Shown piece by piece: positions 9,616 through 17,837 of a DNA stretch of 18,808 nucleotides. Source of the DNA: Chloromonas sp. AAM2 (Eukaryota > Chlorophyta > Chlorophyceae > Chlamydomonadales > Chlamydomonadaceae); the NCBI GenBank assembly GCA_004335635.1, contig QAXH01004671.1, positions 6,688 through 25,495 of the forward strand, written 5' to 3'. Under the pieces are notes generated by a model, which had not been told where the DNA came from, searched no databases, and was given only the letters and a program-made list of their open reading frames with translations. Made by a program: the position numbers and the translations under genes. The number at the start of each line of letters is the position of its first letter. Position 1 is the first letter of the stretch.

Positions 9616-11469
9616 CCACGGCGGTGGCGGCCCCGGTATGGGCCCCATTGGCGTGAAGAAGCACTTGGCCAAGTTCCTGCCCACTCATCCCGTGGTGCCA
9701 ACTGGAGCCATGCCGGAGACGCCGTCGGATGCGGCGCCGTTTGGCACCATGGCCGCTGCACCGTTTGGGTCTTCCCTGATCTTGCCTATCAGCTACGCTT
9801 ATATTAGCATGATGGGCAGCAAGGGGCTCACACAGGTTAGTGCAGGTTGACAAGCAAAGTAGCACCAGCACAGTCAGGGGCGACCATGTAAGTAAGTGCA
9901 TGTAAGTAAGTGGGTGGTAACGGGCAGCACAATGGGCAATCACAGGACTTGTGGAAAGACAGGGCTTGCGTGATTTCCGTGCACTTCAACTTCACTGTAT
10001 GATAAGAGCTGCAGGTACAGAACAGCCCGACTGCAGCACGGGACCAAGGCAACAGGCATTTACGGGTTTGGTTGGTCAGCAAACCAGGCCAGCGTGTGTT
10101 GGTTCGTGACATGTATGGATCGGTTGGTCATCTCTCAGGCAGCTGTGTGTTGTTGCGTGAGATGACATGCATGTGTTGCATGAACTTTCATGTCGCTGCA
10201 GGCCTCTGCCTTTGCGATCCTCAAGGCTAACTACATGGCCAAGCGCTTGGAGAAGCACTACCCAGTGCTCTTCACGGGCCCCCGGGGCACCTGCGCACAC
10301 GAGTTCATCCTAGACCTCAGACCACTCAAGGTAAAACGCTAAAGCTACTGAACTCGCATGAGATTTCCTGGGCAATGCCTGTATTTGGACGTTGCATGTT
10401 CTCTGGACAATTCATGCATTTGCTGGACATCGTGTGATGCCTTTGTGCTGATTGAAACTCATCATTATGTTACCGTCCTGGCACGGATTTGTTATCCATG
10501 CCGATGCGCGCTATGCGCACAAAGGACGTGTCCTGCAATCCAGGGGCATTGAACAACTTGACAAACGAGTTGGTATTGCAAATAGCATTGAAGCAGTTCA
10601 AGAACCTCTACTCGAATCCTGGAGCCGTCATACCACAGTCACAGGTCATTGTGAACCAACCCCGTCTGCAGGACACTGCCGGTATTGAGACCGAGGACGT
10701 CGCCAAGCGTCTCATCGATTACGGGTTCCACTCGCCCACCATGTCTTGGCCCGTGCCCGGCACGCTCATGATCGAGCCCACGGAGAGCGAGTCCAAGGAC
10801 GAGCTGGATAGGTTCATCGACGCCATGATCAGCATCCGGCAGGAGATCAGGGAGGTGGAGGAGGGGCGCGCCAGCAAGGACAACAACGTCCTCAAGCACG
10901 CACCGCACTCGCCAGACGTGGTGAGTACATTTGAGCACAACAACAAGCTGTTGTGTTTGTTTCATGGCGTGTCAGCCCAAGCAGCCAGGCCGGTGTGGTG
11001 GTCTGGTTGTCCCTTGTAACGCCAAGCCTGTTGGTCTTGTCATGGGGGTTGGGCTTCACCACCCGGCCTCCTTACTGACCCTGACTGGCGCTGTTTCTTT
11101 CTGTCGGTCTTGTGTGCAATCACAGGGTACAACGCCGGCAGTATACGTGGTCTGCCCTGTGCGGCAGCCACAACACATGCAGTCTGTCACATGCCACAGG
11201 CATACCACACATGCGACCTGCCACATGCCACAGGCATACCACACATGCGTCCTGTCACATGCCACAGGCATACCACACACGTTATCTGTCACACGCAGGT
11301 CCTGGCCGACAAGTGGGACCGTCCCTACGGTCGCGAGCAGGCCGCCTTCCCCGCGCCTTGGGTTCGCCAGGCCAAGTTCTGGCCCACCACCAGCCGAGTG
11401 GACAACGTCTACGGTGATCGCAACCTCGTGACACGGCTCCAGGAGCAAGCACAGGCTGCCACTGCATAA
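3658..11469 (+). CDS. GCSP/GLDC: Mitochondrial glycine decarboxylase P-protein (glycine dehydrogenase, aminomethyl-transferring), complete, 17 exons
   Basis: The PLP-dependent P-protein of the mitochondrial glycine cleavage system decarboxylates glycine and passes the aminomethyl group to lipoyl H-protein. Exons: 3658-3808, 3900-3990, 4130-4315, 4438-4590, 4833-4989, 5363-5560, 5973-6260, 6638-6805, 7350-7480, 7801-8095, 8382-8527, 8778-8937, 9153-9293, 9542-9835, 10202-10330, 10672-10920, 11299-11469. All introns are GT-AG; joined length is 1035 residues, usual for the family. Visible marks: presequence [30 protein letters not shown] near residue 158; [12 protein letters not shown] to 194; [10 protein letters not shown] near 347; [15 protein letters not shown] near 577; [10 protein letters not shown] near 670; [16 protein letters not shown] with the PLP lysine at 775; [29 protein letters not shown] at the C-terminus. 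ATG 3658 has a good AAGATGG context; an in-frame ATG at 3607, just after a stop, would add 17 residues. No frame errors or missing motifs are seen. Confidence 0.97.
5928..5972. repeat. 15-bp tandem repeat abutting the intron 6 acceptor
   Basis: CCACCACATGCATGC occurs at 5928-5942 and 5943-5957. A diverged third unit, CCACCGCGCACGCAG, follows at 5958-5972 and its final AG is the splice acceptor of exon 7. The unit is five codons long and open in the exon 7 frame, reading PPHAC repeats. It occupies the place where a polypyrimidine tract would be expected. Confidence 0.8.
6806..7349 (+). other. Intron 8 of the P-protein gene, the longest intron
   Basis: This 544-nt intron starts GTGTGC and ends TTGTACAG. 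It contains two copies of AATGACAATCTGCA, near 6872 and 7029, suggesting an internal duplication. I see no RNA gene or nested coding region in it. Confidence 0.75.
9599..9601 (+). other. PLP-attachment lysine codon of the P-protein
   Basis: This AAG codon is residue 775 in the 1035-residue model, within [16 protein letters not shown]. In characterised P-proteins the lysine of this motif forms the Schiff base with pyridoxal phosphate. The motif is intact, which argues for a catalytically competent enzyme. Confidence 0.93.
9886..9913. repeat. 14-bp tandem repeat carrying donor-like GTAAGT words, intron 14
   Basis: ATGTAAGTAAGTGC at 9886-9899 is followed by ATGTAAGTAAGTGG at 9900-9913. Each unit carries a GTAAGT word 50-80 nt downstream of the true donor of exon 14 (GTTAGT at 9836). 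They look like strong cryptic 5' splice sites. Confidence 0.75.
10070..10180. repeat. Degenerate tandem duplication of about 52 bp, intron 14
   Basis: A segment beginning GGTTGGTCA at 10070 recurs from 10122, also GGTTGGTCA. Both copies are followed at matching distances by a CAGG or CAGC word and then GTGTGTTG and CGTGA. Similarity is partial. It lies in the 3' part of intron 14, shortly before exon 15. Confidence 0.45.
11184..11298. repeat. 34-bp minisatellite abutting the intron 16 acceptor
   Basis: There are three units of 34 bp at 11184-11217, 11218-11251 and 11252-11285, each beginning CTGYCACATGCCACAGGC. A partial fourth unit, CTGTCACACGCAG, ends in the acceptor AG of exon 17. Units are near-identical, with changes mainly in the last few bases. 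Every full unit carries a CCACAG that could act as an alternative acceptor. The array is open in the exon 17 frame. Confidence 0.85.
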
Positions 11470-13017
11470 ACAGGGGCTGTCAACCTTGCAATTCGTGCTC
11501 CCTACAGTTTCAGTTGTCCTGATGTAACCTTGCAAGGTGGTGTGGTCGTACGGGTGATGGCTTTCATATATGAGTTGAGTCATACGTCCCGTATGGCCGG
11601 TAGCTTGTAAAGCTTTGAGGGTGGAGCCGGTGCCAACTGAAGGGAGCATGCTGCTTGGCCGTTCGTTTGTCATTCCTACCACGCTCGCTCGGTTCCTTTT
11701 GCCCACGTGCACAACCACGCAACAAGTATGCTGATGACGGTTGGACGTTTTGATGATGGCCTTTGTGTATGTTTGTGGTGTGTGGTGGGAGGGTGTTAAG
11801 TGGCCTGCTGTACCCTTGTACGCACAGCGCTTTTTGGGTGTGAGTGTGCACCACCTGCCGTTTCCACGGACACTGTGTGTGTTTTGACTGGGCTTGACAG
11901 CAGACTCCTGAGATGTGGGGGCCTAGTCCAGCCAGTATGTCTAAGTAAATGGTGTTGCAGGAATGTGTCCTGCCTGTGTTCTTGATCAATCTTTGACCAT
12001 CAAATTCTTGTAACAGCAGATATGGACAGCGCAATCAGATTCTAGTCGCAGCTGGCCTGGACTGTGCCCTTGACAGGCGTGCTGTCCAGGGTGCAATGTC
12101 GAAAGCCTGGACGCCTGCTATCGCTGACAAGCACTGCACACAACAGCCCCAGTGCACCACAACCGTGAATTCAATCACAACATTGTATCTGAGCAGAGCC
12201 AAGCTTCTGAATACAACAGCAACAAAACAATGGTGTATGATCAGTCGATACCCGTCACATCCATGATACACAAAGGTTGACAATTGTGGAAAGCGAGCCA
12301 AGGACAACCGCAACTTACTGATTCACTGCCCAACACATAAGCGGTCAAAAGATATGCAACCAGCACATGCCAAGCTAGACAAGCCGAGGCGTTTGAACAC
12401 TGAGTCCCCTAGATCGTTAGAGCTGAGAACTTGACGCCAGACCCAGTCACTACTCCACTGGCTGGCTGTAGTGCCCACAGTATATTGTTGTGCCTTGCTG
12501 CACGCTTGCCGACCGCACCTAAACTTCTTTTTCCTGTTGCACGTGCATGGCAAACTTCAAGGGAGGACTGCCTTCAATGTTGCAATCACTGTAGCATACC
12601 TGCCTCAAGCTGACAGAAGCAAGAGGTGTAAGGTTAGGTAAGGTGAAGCGAAATGGCATGCAAAAAGTCTAGTAAGAGCATGTCGTACTATATGATAGCC
12701 TGAGAATGAAGTACAATACGGCATTGGACGTTTGAGTTCAGTGCATGCAGTAGGTGCTCAGGACAGTACTTTTCAGCAGTACTAATACCACCCCTGCAAA
12801 CCCCGCACCTTGATAGGCAGCCATACCGTGAGTGATGTAGTCCTTGCATATCACGCAAATTCCAGAGCAGGCATGTCTGCACATGCATATGCAGCCTATA
12901 AGGTCAGAGGGCATTGCCTGCCTGTCAGCCAAGCACTCACATATAACTCGCAAACGCATCTCGATGCTGTTCGAGCATTGTCAACAGCCTAGCCGCACTG
13001 AACAAAACCCAGTACAC
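11470..13017. other. Intergenic region between convergent genes
   Basis: About 1.5 kb separates the stop of the P-protein gene from the stop of the minus-strand LRR gene, so both 3' UTRs must lie here. I see no third gene; the open frames on either strand have no recognisable motif. I did not find a minus-strand TGTAA close to the LRR stop, so its 3' end is undefined. Confidence 0.55.
11523..11610 (+). terminator. Candidate poly(A) signals of the P-protein transcript
   Basis: TGTAA words lie at 11523-11527 and 11606-11610, 54 and 137 nt after the stop codon. TGTAA is the usual polyadenylation signal of chlorophycean algae. Which one is used, if either, cannot be told here; a further TGTAA lies at 12009-12013. 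Confidence 0.45.
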
Positions 13018-15147
13018 CTAATCGTCTTCCGAGCCTACCCACTCAAATAGATTGAAACCATTCCCATCGCCCCCATCATCATCATCGTCGTCTAGTCCGT
13101 CTTCCTCCTCCTGGTCAGCTCCCAGCTGAACCCTCAGATTCACATACTGGTGGCCAGCAGCAGCCATGGCGGCCAGTATGCGTTCCCTCCACCCCGTTTC
13201 CCAGGTACCTAGATGTTCAACTAGACAATACATGGGCCGGCGTGCAGCCACACACAACTGTACGGCCTCCGCCTCGGTCCATTGCCAATCCTGCTCATCG
13301 CGAAGTGCGGTCACGAGCAAGGCCAACACGCTGCGAGGCAAGCTGGGCGCTACGGCAGTCCAAGGGAATCCGGGCGCCCAGCCGCAGTCGATGAAATGTA
13401 TCGTGTCGACGCTGGCGTCAGCCAGGTGCTGCTCAATGTCTGTTAATAGCTGCGGCGTGATGGTTTTGACGTGGCCAATGTTCAACGTATTTAGGATGCC
13501 GACAGGTAGAAGGGACAAAGTCAGCCCAACCGCTGCGCTGTCGGCTTCAGCCGATTCATTGTCGATCTCGATGTATCCATGGCTCCAAGTGACGGACCAT
13601 TGCGCCATAGCTGCCGCCAGTCGTCTTGTGACGTCAGGATCTGGGCTGGGGCTGACCATTAGCGAGAGATTCAAATCACCGCTGATACTCAGCGATTGCA
13701 AGGTTGTTGAAAGGCAGACGGCCGAGGTCATCCGCGTCCAGGCGACCGATTTGCAGGTGAGTCCAATGGCAGGAGTTACGCCTGTAGTACTTGCCTGGGT
13801 AGTAGCTCAAGCTGAAGACGTCCACGCGCAGCAAAGTGCGAACTTCGAGCCGTGTCCAACCAATCAAGCATAAAGCCCGGCAGACGCAGCTCGCAGAGGC
13901 AAGGGAACCATGAAGTCAAGGCAGAGAGCATCAGACATTCGTCTACGACTCCAGTGTTTACGCAGTTGTTGATTGACTGGAAGTTGACGTACGTGAGTTG
14001 CAAGCCGACCACACAGAAGCAGTTCAAGAAGTCCCGGCTCTGTTCCTTTGTCACGCTGAGGCTCGTGAGTCCGGTCAGCGCGCGCAGCTGATGTCTCCAC
14101 CTGACCAACATGGGCGCGTCGGTAGCCACAGGAAGCAGGTTCAAAGTGAGTCGCTGAATTTGCGGGCACTCTGGGACGCGACCGGTGGTTGGTGGTGGTG
14201 GCCTCCGCAGTTCGCATCCGTGTAGCTCCAGGGAGCGAAGATTGGGGCAGTCGACAAGCCATTCAGGCACCAGAGACTCGTGCTCCAGCCCCTGCAGCAG
14301 CATGCACAAGCATGACGGTCCGTTTGATGCACGGCTAAGCATGACAACAGTCAATCGCCTTGAGCATCACGGGTGAGTGACACGATATAGCAGAAGTTAG
14401 AGGCCAGGCGCCAGCTTGACCAACCAATGGGCGGTGTCAGCAAGAGCACAACCAAGATGTGCAATGGGCAAAGCGACAGGCTTGCGCATTGTGAGCATGG
14501 AAAACGATTGGCAACAGATCAGCTGTTGAAGGTTGAGCGCTCATCGGCCGCTCAACAATACACAGTAAACCAGTCACTGCCCTGCACATAATTTCCAATG
14601 TGTTTGGGTTGCTGTGGCTGGACCTGCACGTTCCTTCATTTCAGGCCACTGTCAGAAGTAGGGCATGTAATGGCAAACACATGGCAGGACTGGCAGGACA
14701 GCTAGCCAAACGTGTGATTGAATGCATGTTGATCACTACTTGTAGATATTGACTAGACCACTCACACTGGCCGCTGAGTAGGACTACATGGGACATGCAA
14801 ACACAAGACTGTTGACGGTCAAGTCGGCAACCAGCCAGCCCAAACCACACAGAGTGATTACACCAAGGGCCCCACATCCATCGAGACCACTCACTTTCAG
14901 CGTCACGCTGGTGATGGCTGCCAGCGCATAGCCCTCCTCCACAAAACGCATAAGCCAGTCTCTTGCGAACCGAGTGGAAAACGGCTCCAGAGGATGGGCT
15001 CTTCGGCTTCGGCAGCATGTCAGGTGGACGTTGGGTGAATGCTTGCATGCCAGAAGCATCCTGACCTGGTCAGCTGTAGGGTGCGCCAAGGGGAACTTGA
15101 AACGCACAAGCAGTCGCCGGTGGGACAGAACCAGGTCGCGCATGCCC
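13018..15147 (-). CDS. Leucine-rich-repeat protein, two main exons, frame disturbed in exon 2, 5' end uncertain
   Basis: Exon 1 (15143 down to 14895) reads MRDLVLSHRRLLVRFKF... and ends at a GTGAGT donor. Exon 2 begins at 14291 after CTGCTGCAG; the phase-0 join gives VTLKGLEHESLVPEW, followed by leucine-rich segments such as CPNLRSLELHGCEL, LTGLTSLSV and FPCLCELRLPGF. The C-terminal half contains LQSLSISGDLNLSLM and ends in an acidic tail (LDDDDDDGGDG...) before TAG. The frame used before about 13867 differs from that after 13687. Either a 107-nt GC-AG intron (13794-13688) joins them, giving about 471 residues, or two one-base indels do, giving about 506. An acceptor-like TTGTCGCAG just upstream of the first ATG suggests exon 1 may be internal and the true N-terminus missing. 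The leucine spacing resembles algal LRR proteins that bind other proteins; no kinase, F-box or membrane segment is visible. Function is not assigned. Confidence 0.65.
13688..13867 (-). other. Zone of frame change in LRR exon 2
   Basis: The upstream frame remains open to 13776, ending ...LQLELLPRQVLQA. A second frame is open across the zone and itself reads like LRR sequence, containing THLQIGRLDADDLGRLPFNN. The third frame carries the C-terminal half from about 13730. A perfect GC-type donor, CCCAG/GCAAGT, lies at 13795/13794, with an acceptor CGCTGAG ending at 13688; together they restore frame. Alternatively, one surplus base near 13857-13866 and one near 13696-13706 would join all three frames and keep the LRR-like middle segment. 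I slightly favour indels because the middle frame fits the leucine pattern. Confidence 0.6.
14532..14556. repeat. Perfect 8-bp inverted repeat inside the LRR-gene intron
   Basis: GTTGAGCG at 14532-14539 pairs with CGCTCAAC at 14549-14556 around a 9-base loop. The GTTGAGCGC word also occurs in the arms of the inverted-repeat element further right, so this may be a fragment of related repeat DNA. Confidence 0.5.
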
Positions 15148-15245
15148 CTGCGACAAAGACACCACGTTCGAGGTAAGTAGGAGGTTCACGATAATAACAA
15201 CAATGGCGTATACTGGAGAACGTCAATACATACCAAGAAGTCGGC

Positions 15246-15433
15246 GGAGTGAGCAGGACAAGGAAGGTAGCCGTGGAAGTGTGAGATGGAGCCAAGGAGT
15301 GAGCAAGAAGATAGCACTGGAAGTGTTGACAGATGTTTAAGCATGTGAGACTGGACTGCTGGGTGCATTGTTTGGCACTATGAGCGCTCACAGGATGAAA
15401 TGGGATTGAGCAGGGAAGGCAGCACTGGAGTCG
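15246..15433. repeat. Three degenerate direct repeats of about 30-37 bp
   Basis: Segments at 15246-15282, 15296-15326 and about 15404-15433 share the order GAGTGAGCA or GATTGAGCA, then GGAAGG or GAAGAT, then AGCACTGGA or AGCCGTGGA. The first two both end GGAAGTGT. Spacing is irregular. Confidence 0.5.
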
Positions 15434-16197
15434 TAAAGCAATAGAAGCGCCCAGAAACCGAGGACGCTCTCAAGGCGTGCCTGGCGAGGTCTCTAGCAGG
15501 TGCACACGTGGTTGCGTGGATGCCATGCGGCAGGTGGAAGGCATGAGGCAAAGGCGTGTGCAGCAAATCAAGGGTGCAAAGGATGCATGACTTGGATCTC
15601 GCTTGAAACGAGGGTGCCAGGGATGAATGAGTGGCGTTTGGAGTGGTGCAAATGATAGTTCAATCAGATGCCAAGAGAGGGCAGACAATGAAGGGTGGCA
15701 GGGTTGTAGCAGGCTCAGCAGCTGAGATGCTTTTGGCTTCGAAAGTAGCACTCAAGCGTATGAAACTGGATGATGATGGGTACTTCATGCCTGTAAAGGA
15801 CTGTCAATTGTATGTCCAACCTTGGCCCACAGTGTGCTTGCATGCAGACTAACAACGCCGTGCATAAATGCCTTGCATGGTGGACCTGGGTTGACTTGCA
15901 CTACCAAAGCCCACGCAGCCCACAGACGGCTATGGATAGAGCGTAGCTGCTAAGTGGTGGAGTGTAACGGAACCACGTGCTGCAGTTTCTCACTAACGGA
16001 ATCTGGAGGTGTAAAGGAGATGTCTACGATATGACCAACATTCTGTTGTTGTATCGTTTTGCAGACTTTCGTCTGCATCAGTGTTTCCAGGTTATTGCCC
16101 ATCCAACCGCCCTGCATGGATGCTGCTCAGGCGTGCCGGGTGGTGGGTCTGGTTACTTCCAACCTTGTCGTGTTCTGGTTTAATTGAACCGTTTGGT

Positions 16198-16223
16198 TGT
16201 TTGTTTGTTTGTTTGTTTGTTTG
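16198..16223. repeat. (GTTT)n microsatellite
   Basis: About six uninterrupted TGTT/GTTT units, followed by related TTGC and TGCT words. It is simple sequence with no coding support. Confidence 0.9.
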
Positions 16224-16519
16224 CTTTTGTGCTTGCAATGGCTGTGTGCTTGCTTGCTAGCTTGTTTGCACGTTTTGTTTCGCGAATTTCAGTTGCTTGT
16301 ACGCCTGACCAGTGCTGCTTCGGCATGTCACTAGAACGATGTAACGACCCACCACCAATTTGTCAATTTGTGGGCCTCGTTCCTGGCAGCTGGCAGGATC
16401 GACTGTCACGTTCTAGGGTAATGAGTGAGAATCAGGCAGTGCCTCACACCCCAAGAGGCGTTGCCACGCACCAGTGCAATGCCCAGCTTACCTGCTGGTG
16501 CGTAGCAAAGGCAGTAACC

Positions 16520-16617
16520 GCTTGTTTGTGTCGCGGTGTGGGGCAGGGTTGAGCGCTTCCAACATTGCTTCCAGCCAAGGTAGCGGCATGTCACCGAGGG
16601 TTGGCCGGCTGCCGGTC
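16520..16617 (+). repeat. Inverted repeat block B, left arm
   Basis: It starts GCTTGTTTGTGTCGCGGTGT and ends GGCCGGCTGCCGGTC. It pairs with the right arm at 17016-17115, with a 398-bp spacer between them. Confidence 0.8.
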
Positions 16618-17015
16618 CGAGAAGGAGCGGATGGCGCGTTGCCATTGCCTGCATGCTCACGCGCCAGTTGCATGGCTCCTTGCATGCCGTCCGTGCTGCA
16701 TTCCATTGACATGTCAGGCCGAGAGGTCACAGGACCAGCAACGCCACCAGCCCGGTAAACTGATCCGTTAGATGTTGTGCTCAAAGTGCATGGTTGCGCA
16801 CATGTGCTATGCGTCTTGGCACTGGGCATTTTGGTTACCACACCCCACCCATTAGAACTTTTGATTTGAATTCGACGGGTTTCATAGATCACCGAACCGG
16901 GCTTCGGACTTTGCCGCTGATCACACCTTCTAATGGACAAGTCTATCCAGAGTGCGGGTACAATCGCTGTTCCCGACCTCGCTCGGCTCGGCCATGCAAG
17001 TGACGCATGGGAACA

Positions 17016-17115
17016 GACCGGCAGCCGGCCAACCCTCGGGGACATGCTGCTACCTTGGCTGGAAGCTGTGCTAGGAGCGCTCAACCCTGCGCCACACCGC
17101 GAAACGCAAACAAGC
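17016..17115 (-). repeat. Inverted repeat block B, right arm
   Basis: Read on the minus strand it starts GCTTGTTTGCGTTTCGCGGT and ends GGCCGGCTGCCGGTC. The inner ends of the two arms (CCGAGGGTTGGCCGGCTGCC) are the best conserved part. Confidence 0.8.
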
Positions 17116-17763
17116 AACTAGTACGGTGTATTTTTCTAATTTGTTGTTAAACATGAGTTGCACTGATTGTACACCGGTTGGAAACCTCGGACAAGGGTCG
17201 GACACCTAATCTAGAATGACGAGGGCCCGAGCAAGCAGACAACATTGGGCCATGTTCCTCCGTGTGGCCGTCAGCCTTGGCCACATGAGCATCGACAACA
17301 GAAACAGCCGCAGCCGATCATCCGAATCAGCCGATATACCTTTCGCAGCAGCATTGGCATCTTGGGTTTTGATTCATGCACGCTTGAATCAGGCTTGGGT
17401 TTTGATTCATGTGTCGTTAGAGTTCCGTCAGAGTGAGAGACACGCTTGTGACTTTACTGGGAGAATTTTTTGCAATTTGCGCAAGTAGTTGATAGCAAGT
17501 AGTTGATAGCAAGTAGTTGATTTGCGTTGGACGTGCTACATGGTGTGCACTCCCTCCTTGTAACACTTGAAGTTCTGATGGCACACTTTTTGGCACTGTT
17601 TGGCACAAACAGCATACCTGTCCGAACCTAGCAACAAGCGTGGCAGGGCCATGAGAGACACTCGGCTTGCAAGGGGTGTCTGAGCCAGCACGCCGCACGC
17701 AGGCCACAGACACGAGCATACGGCTGTTCTTGTGTGTCATTTAAGACCGTGTAGTATTCGTAA
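17116..17763. other. Putative insertion splitting the right arm of the inverted repeat
   Basis: This stretch has no counterpart between blocks A and B on the left. It holds no recognisable gene. It contains an 18-bp exact direct repeat, CTTGGGTTTTGATTCATG, at 17361-17378 and 17394-17411, and a 14-bp triplicate at 17481-17522. Its boundaries are inferred only from where the arm similarity stops and resumes. Confidence 0.45.
17481..17522. repeat. Tandem repeat, three copies of 14 bp
   Basis: GCAAGTAGTTGATA occurs at 17481-17494 and 17495-17508, and GCAAGTAGTTGATT at 17509-17522. Copies are identical except for the last base. Confidence 0.9.
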
Positions 17764-17837
17764 TACTGCCCTTGCTACGCACCAGCAGGTACGGTGGGCA
17801 TTGCAGTGGTGCATAGCATGCCTTTTTGGTTGTGCAT

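Larger units (their letters stand above)
15144..16445. other. Region without a supported gene, with degenerate repeats
   Basis: The part next to the LRR exon may contain its promoter or an upstream exon; I could not identify one. A plus-strand open stretch at 15631-15852 (ending ...KLDDDGYFMPVKDCQLYVQPW...) has a plausible composition but no family match and no paired splice sites, so I do not call it a gene. Degenerate direct repeats at 15246-15433 and a GTTT microsatellite at 16198-16223 are listed separately. Confidence 0.5.
16446..17837. mobile_element. Nested inverted-repeat element, probably an old foldback or MITE-like transposon
   Basis: Two adjacent blocks on the left recur in inverted form on the right. 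Block A (about 16467-16516) matches the reverse complement of about 17764-17814, roughly 45 of 50 bases by hand, with weaker similarity out to 16446 and 17837. Block B (16520-16617) matches the reverse complement of 17016-17115, clearly similar with scattered substitutions and a short gap. On the left A and B are contiguous; on the right, B and A are separated by about 650 bp. This fits long terminal inverted repeats with a later insertion in the right arm. No transposase is recognisable between the arms, and I could not see a clear target-site duplication. Confidence 0.6.

Noticed and set aside
10489..10671. Open frame continuing upstream from exon 16 of the P-protein
   Set aside because: It reads through intron 15 sequence. 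Family comparison places the junction at [14 protein letters not shown] after a CTGCAG acceptor, and the extra upstream residues have no counterpart in P-proteins.
11564..12034. 156-codon minus-strand open frame in the convergent intergenic region
   Set aside because: It is rich in His/Thr/Gln from CA-repeat-like DNA, has no motif, and overlaps the expected 3' UTR of the P-protein gene.
15160..15186. Strong plus-strand donor-like sequence CGAG/GTAAGT
   Set aside because: It lies antisense to the region just upstream of the LRR exon. No plus-strand exon with matching composition or acceptor could be identified, so it is probably chance.
15631..15852. Plus-strand open frame with ...KLDDDGYFMPVKDCQLYVQPW...
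   Set aside because: The composition is mildly protein-like, but the start is not ATG-supported by context, no family is recognised and no neighbouring exon was found.
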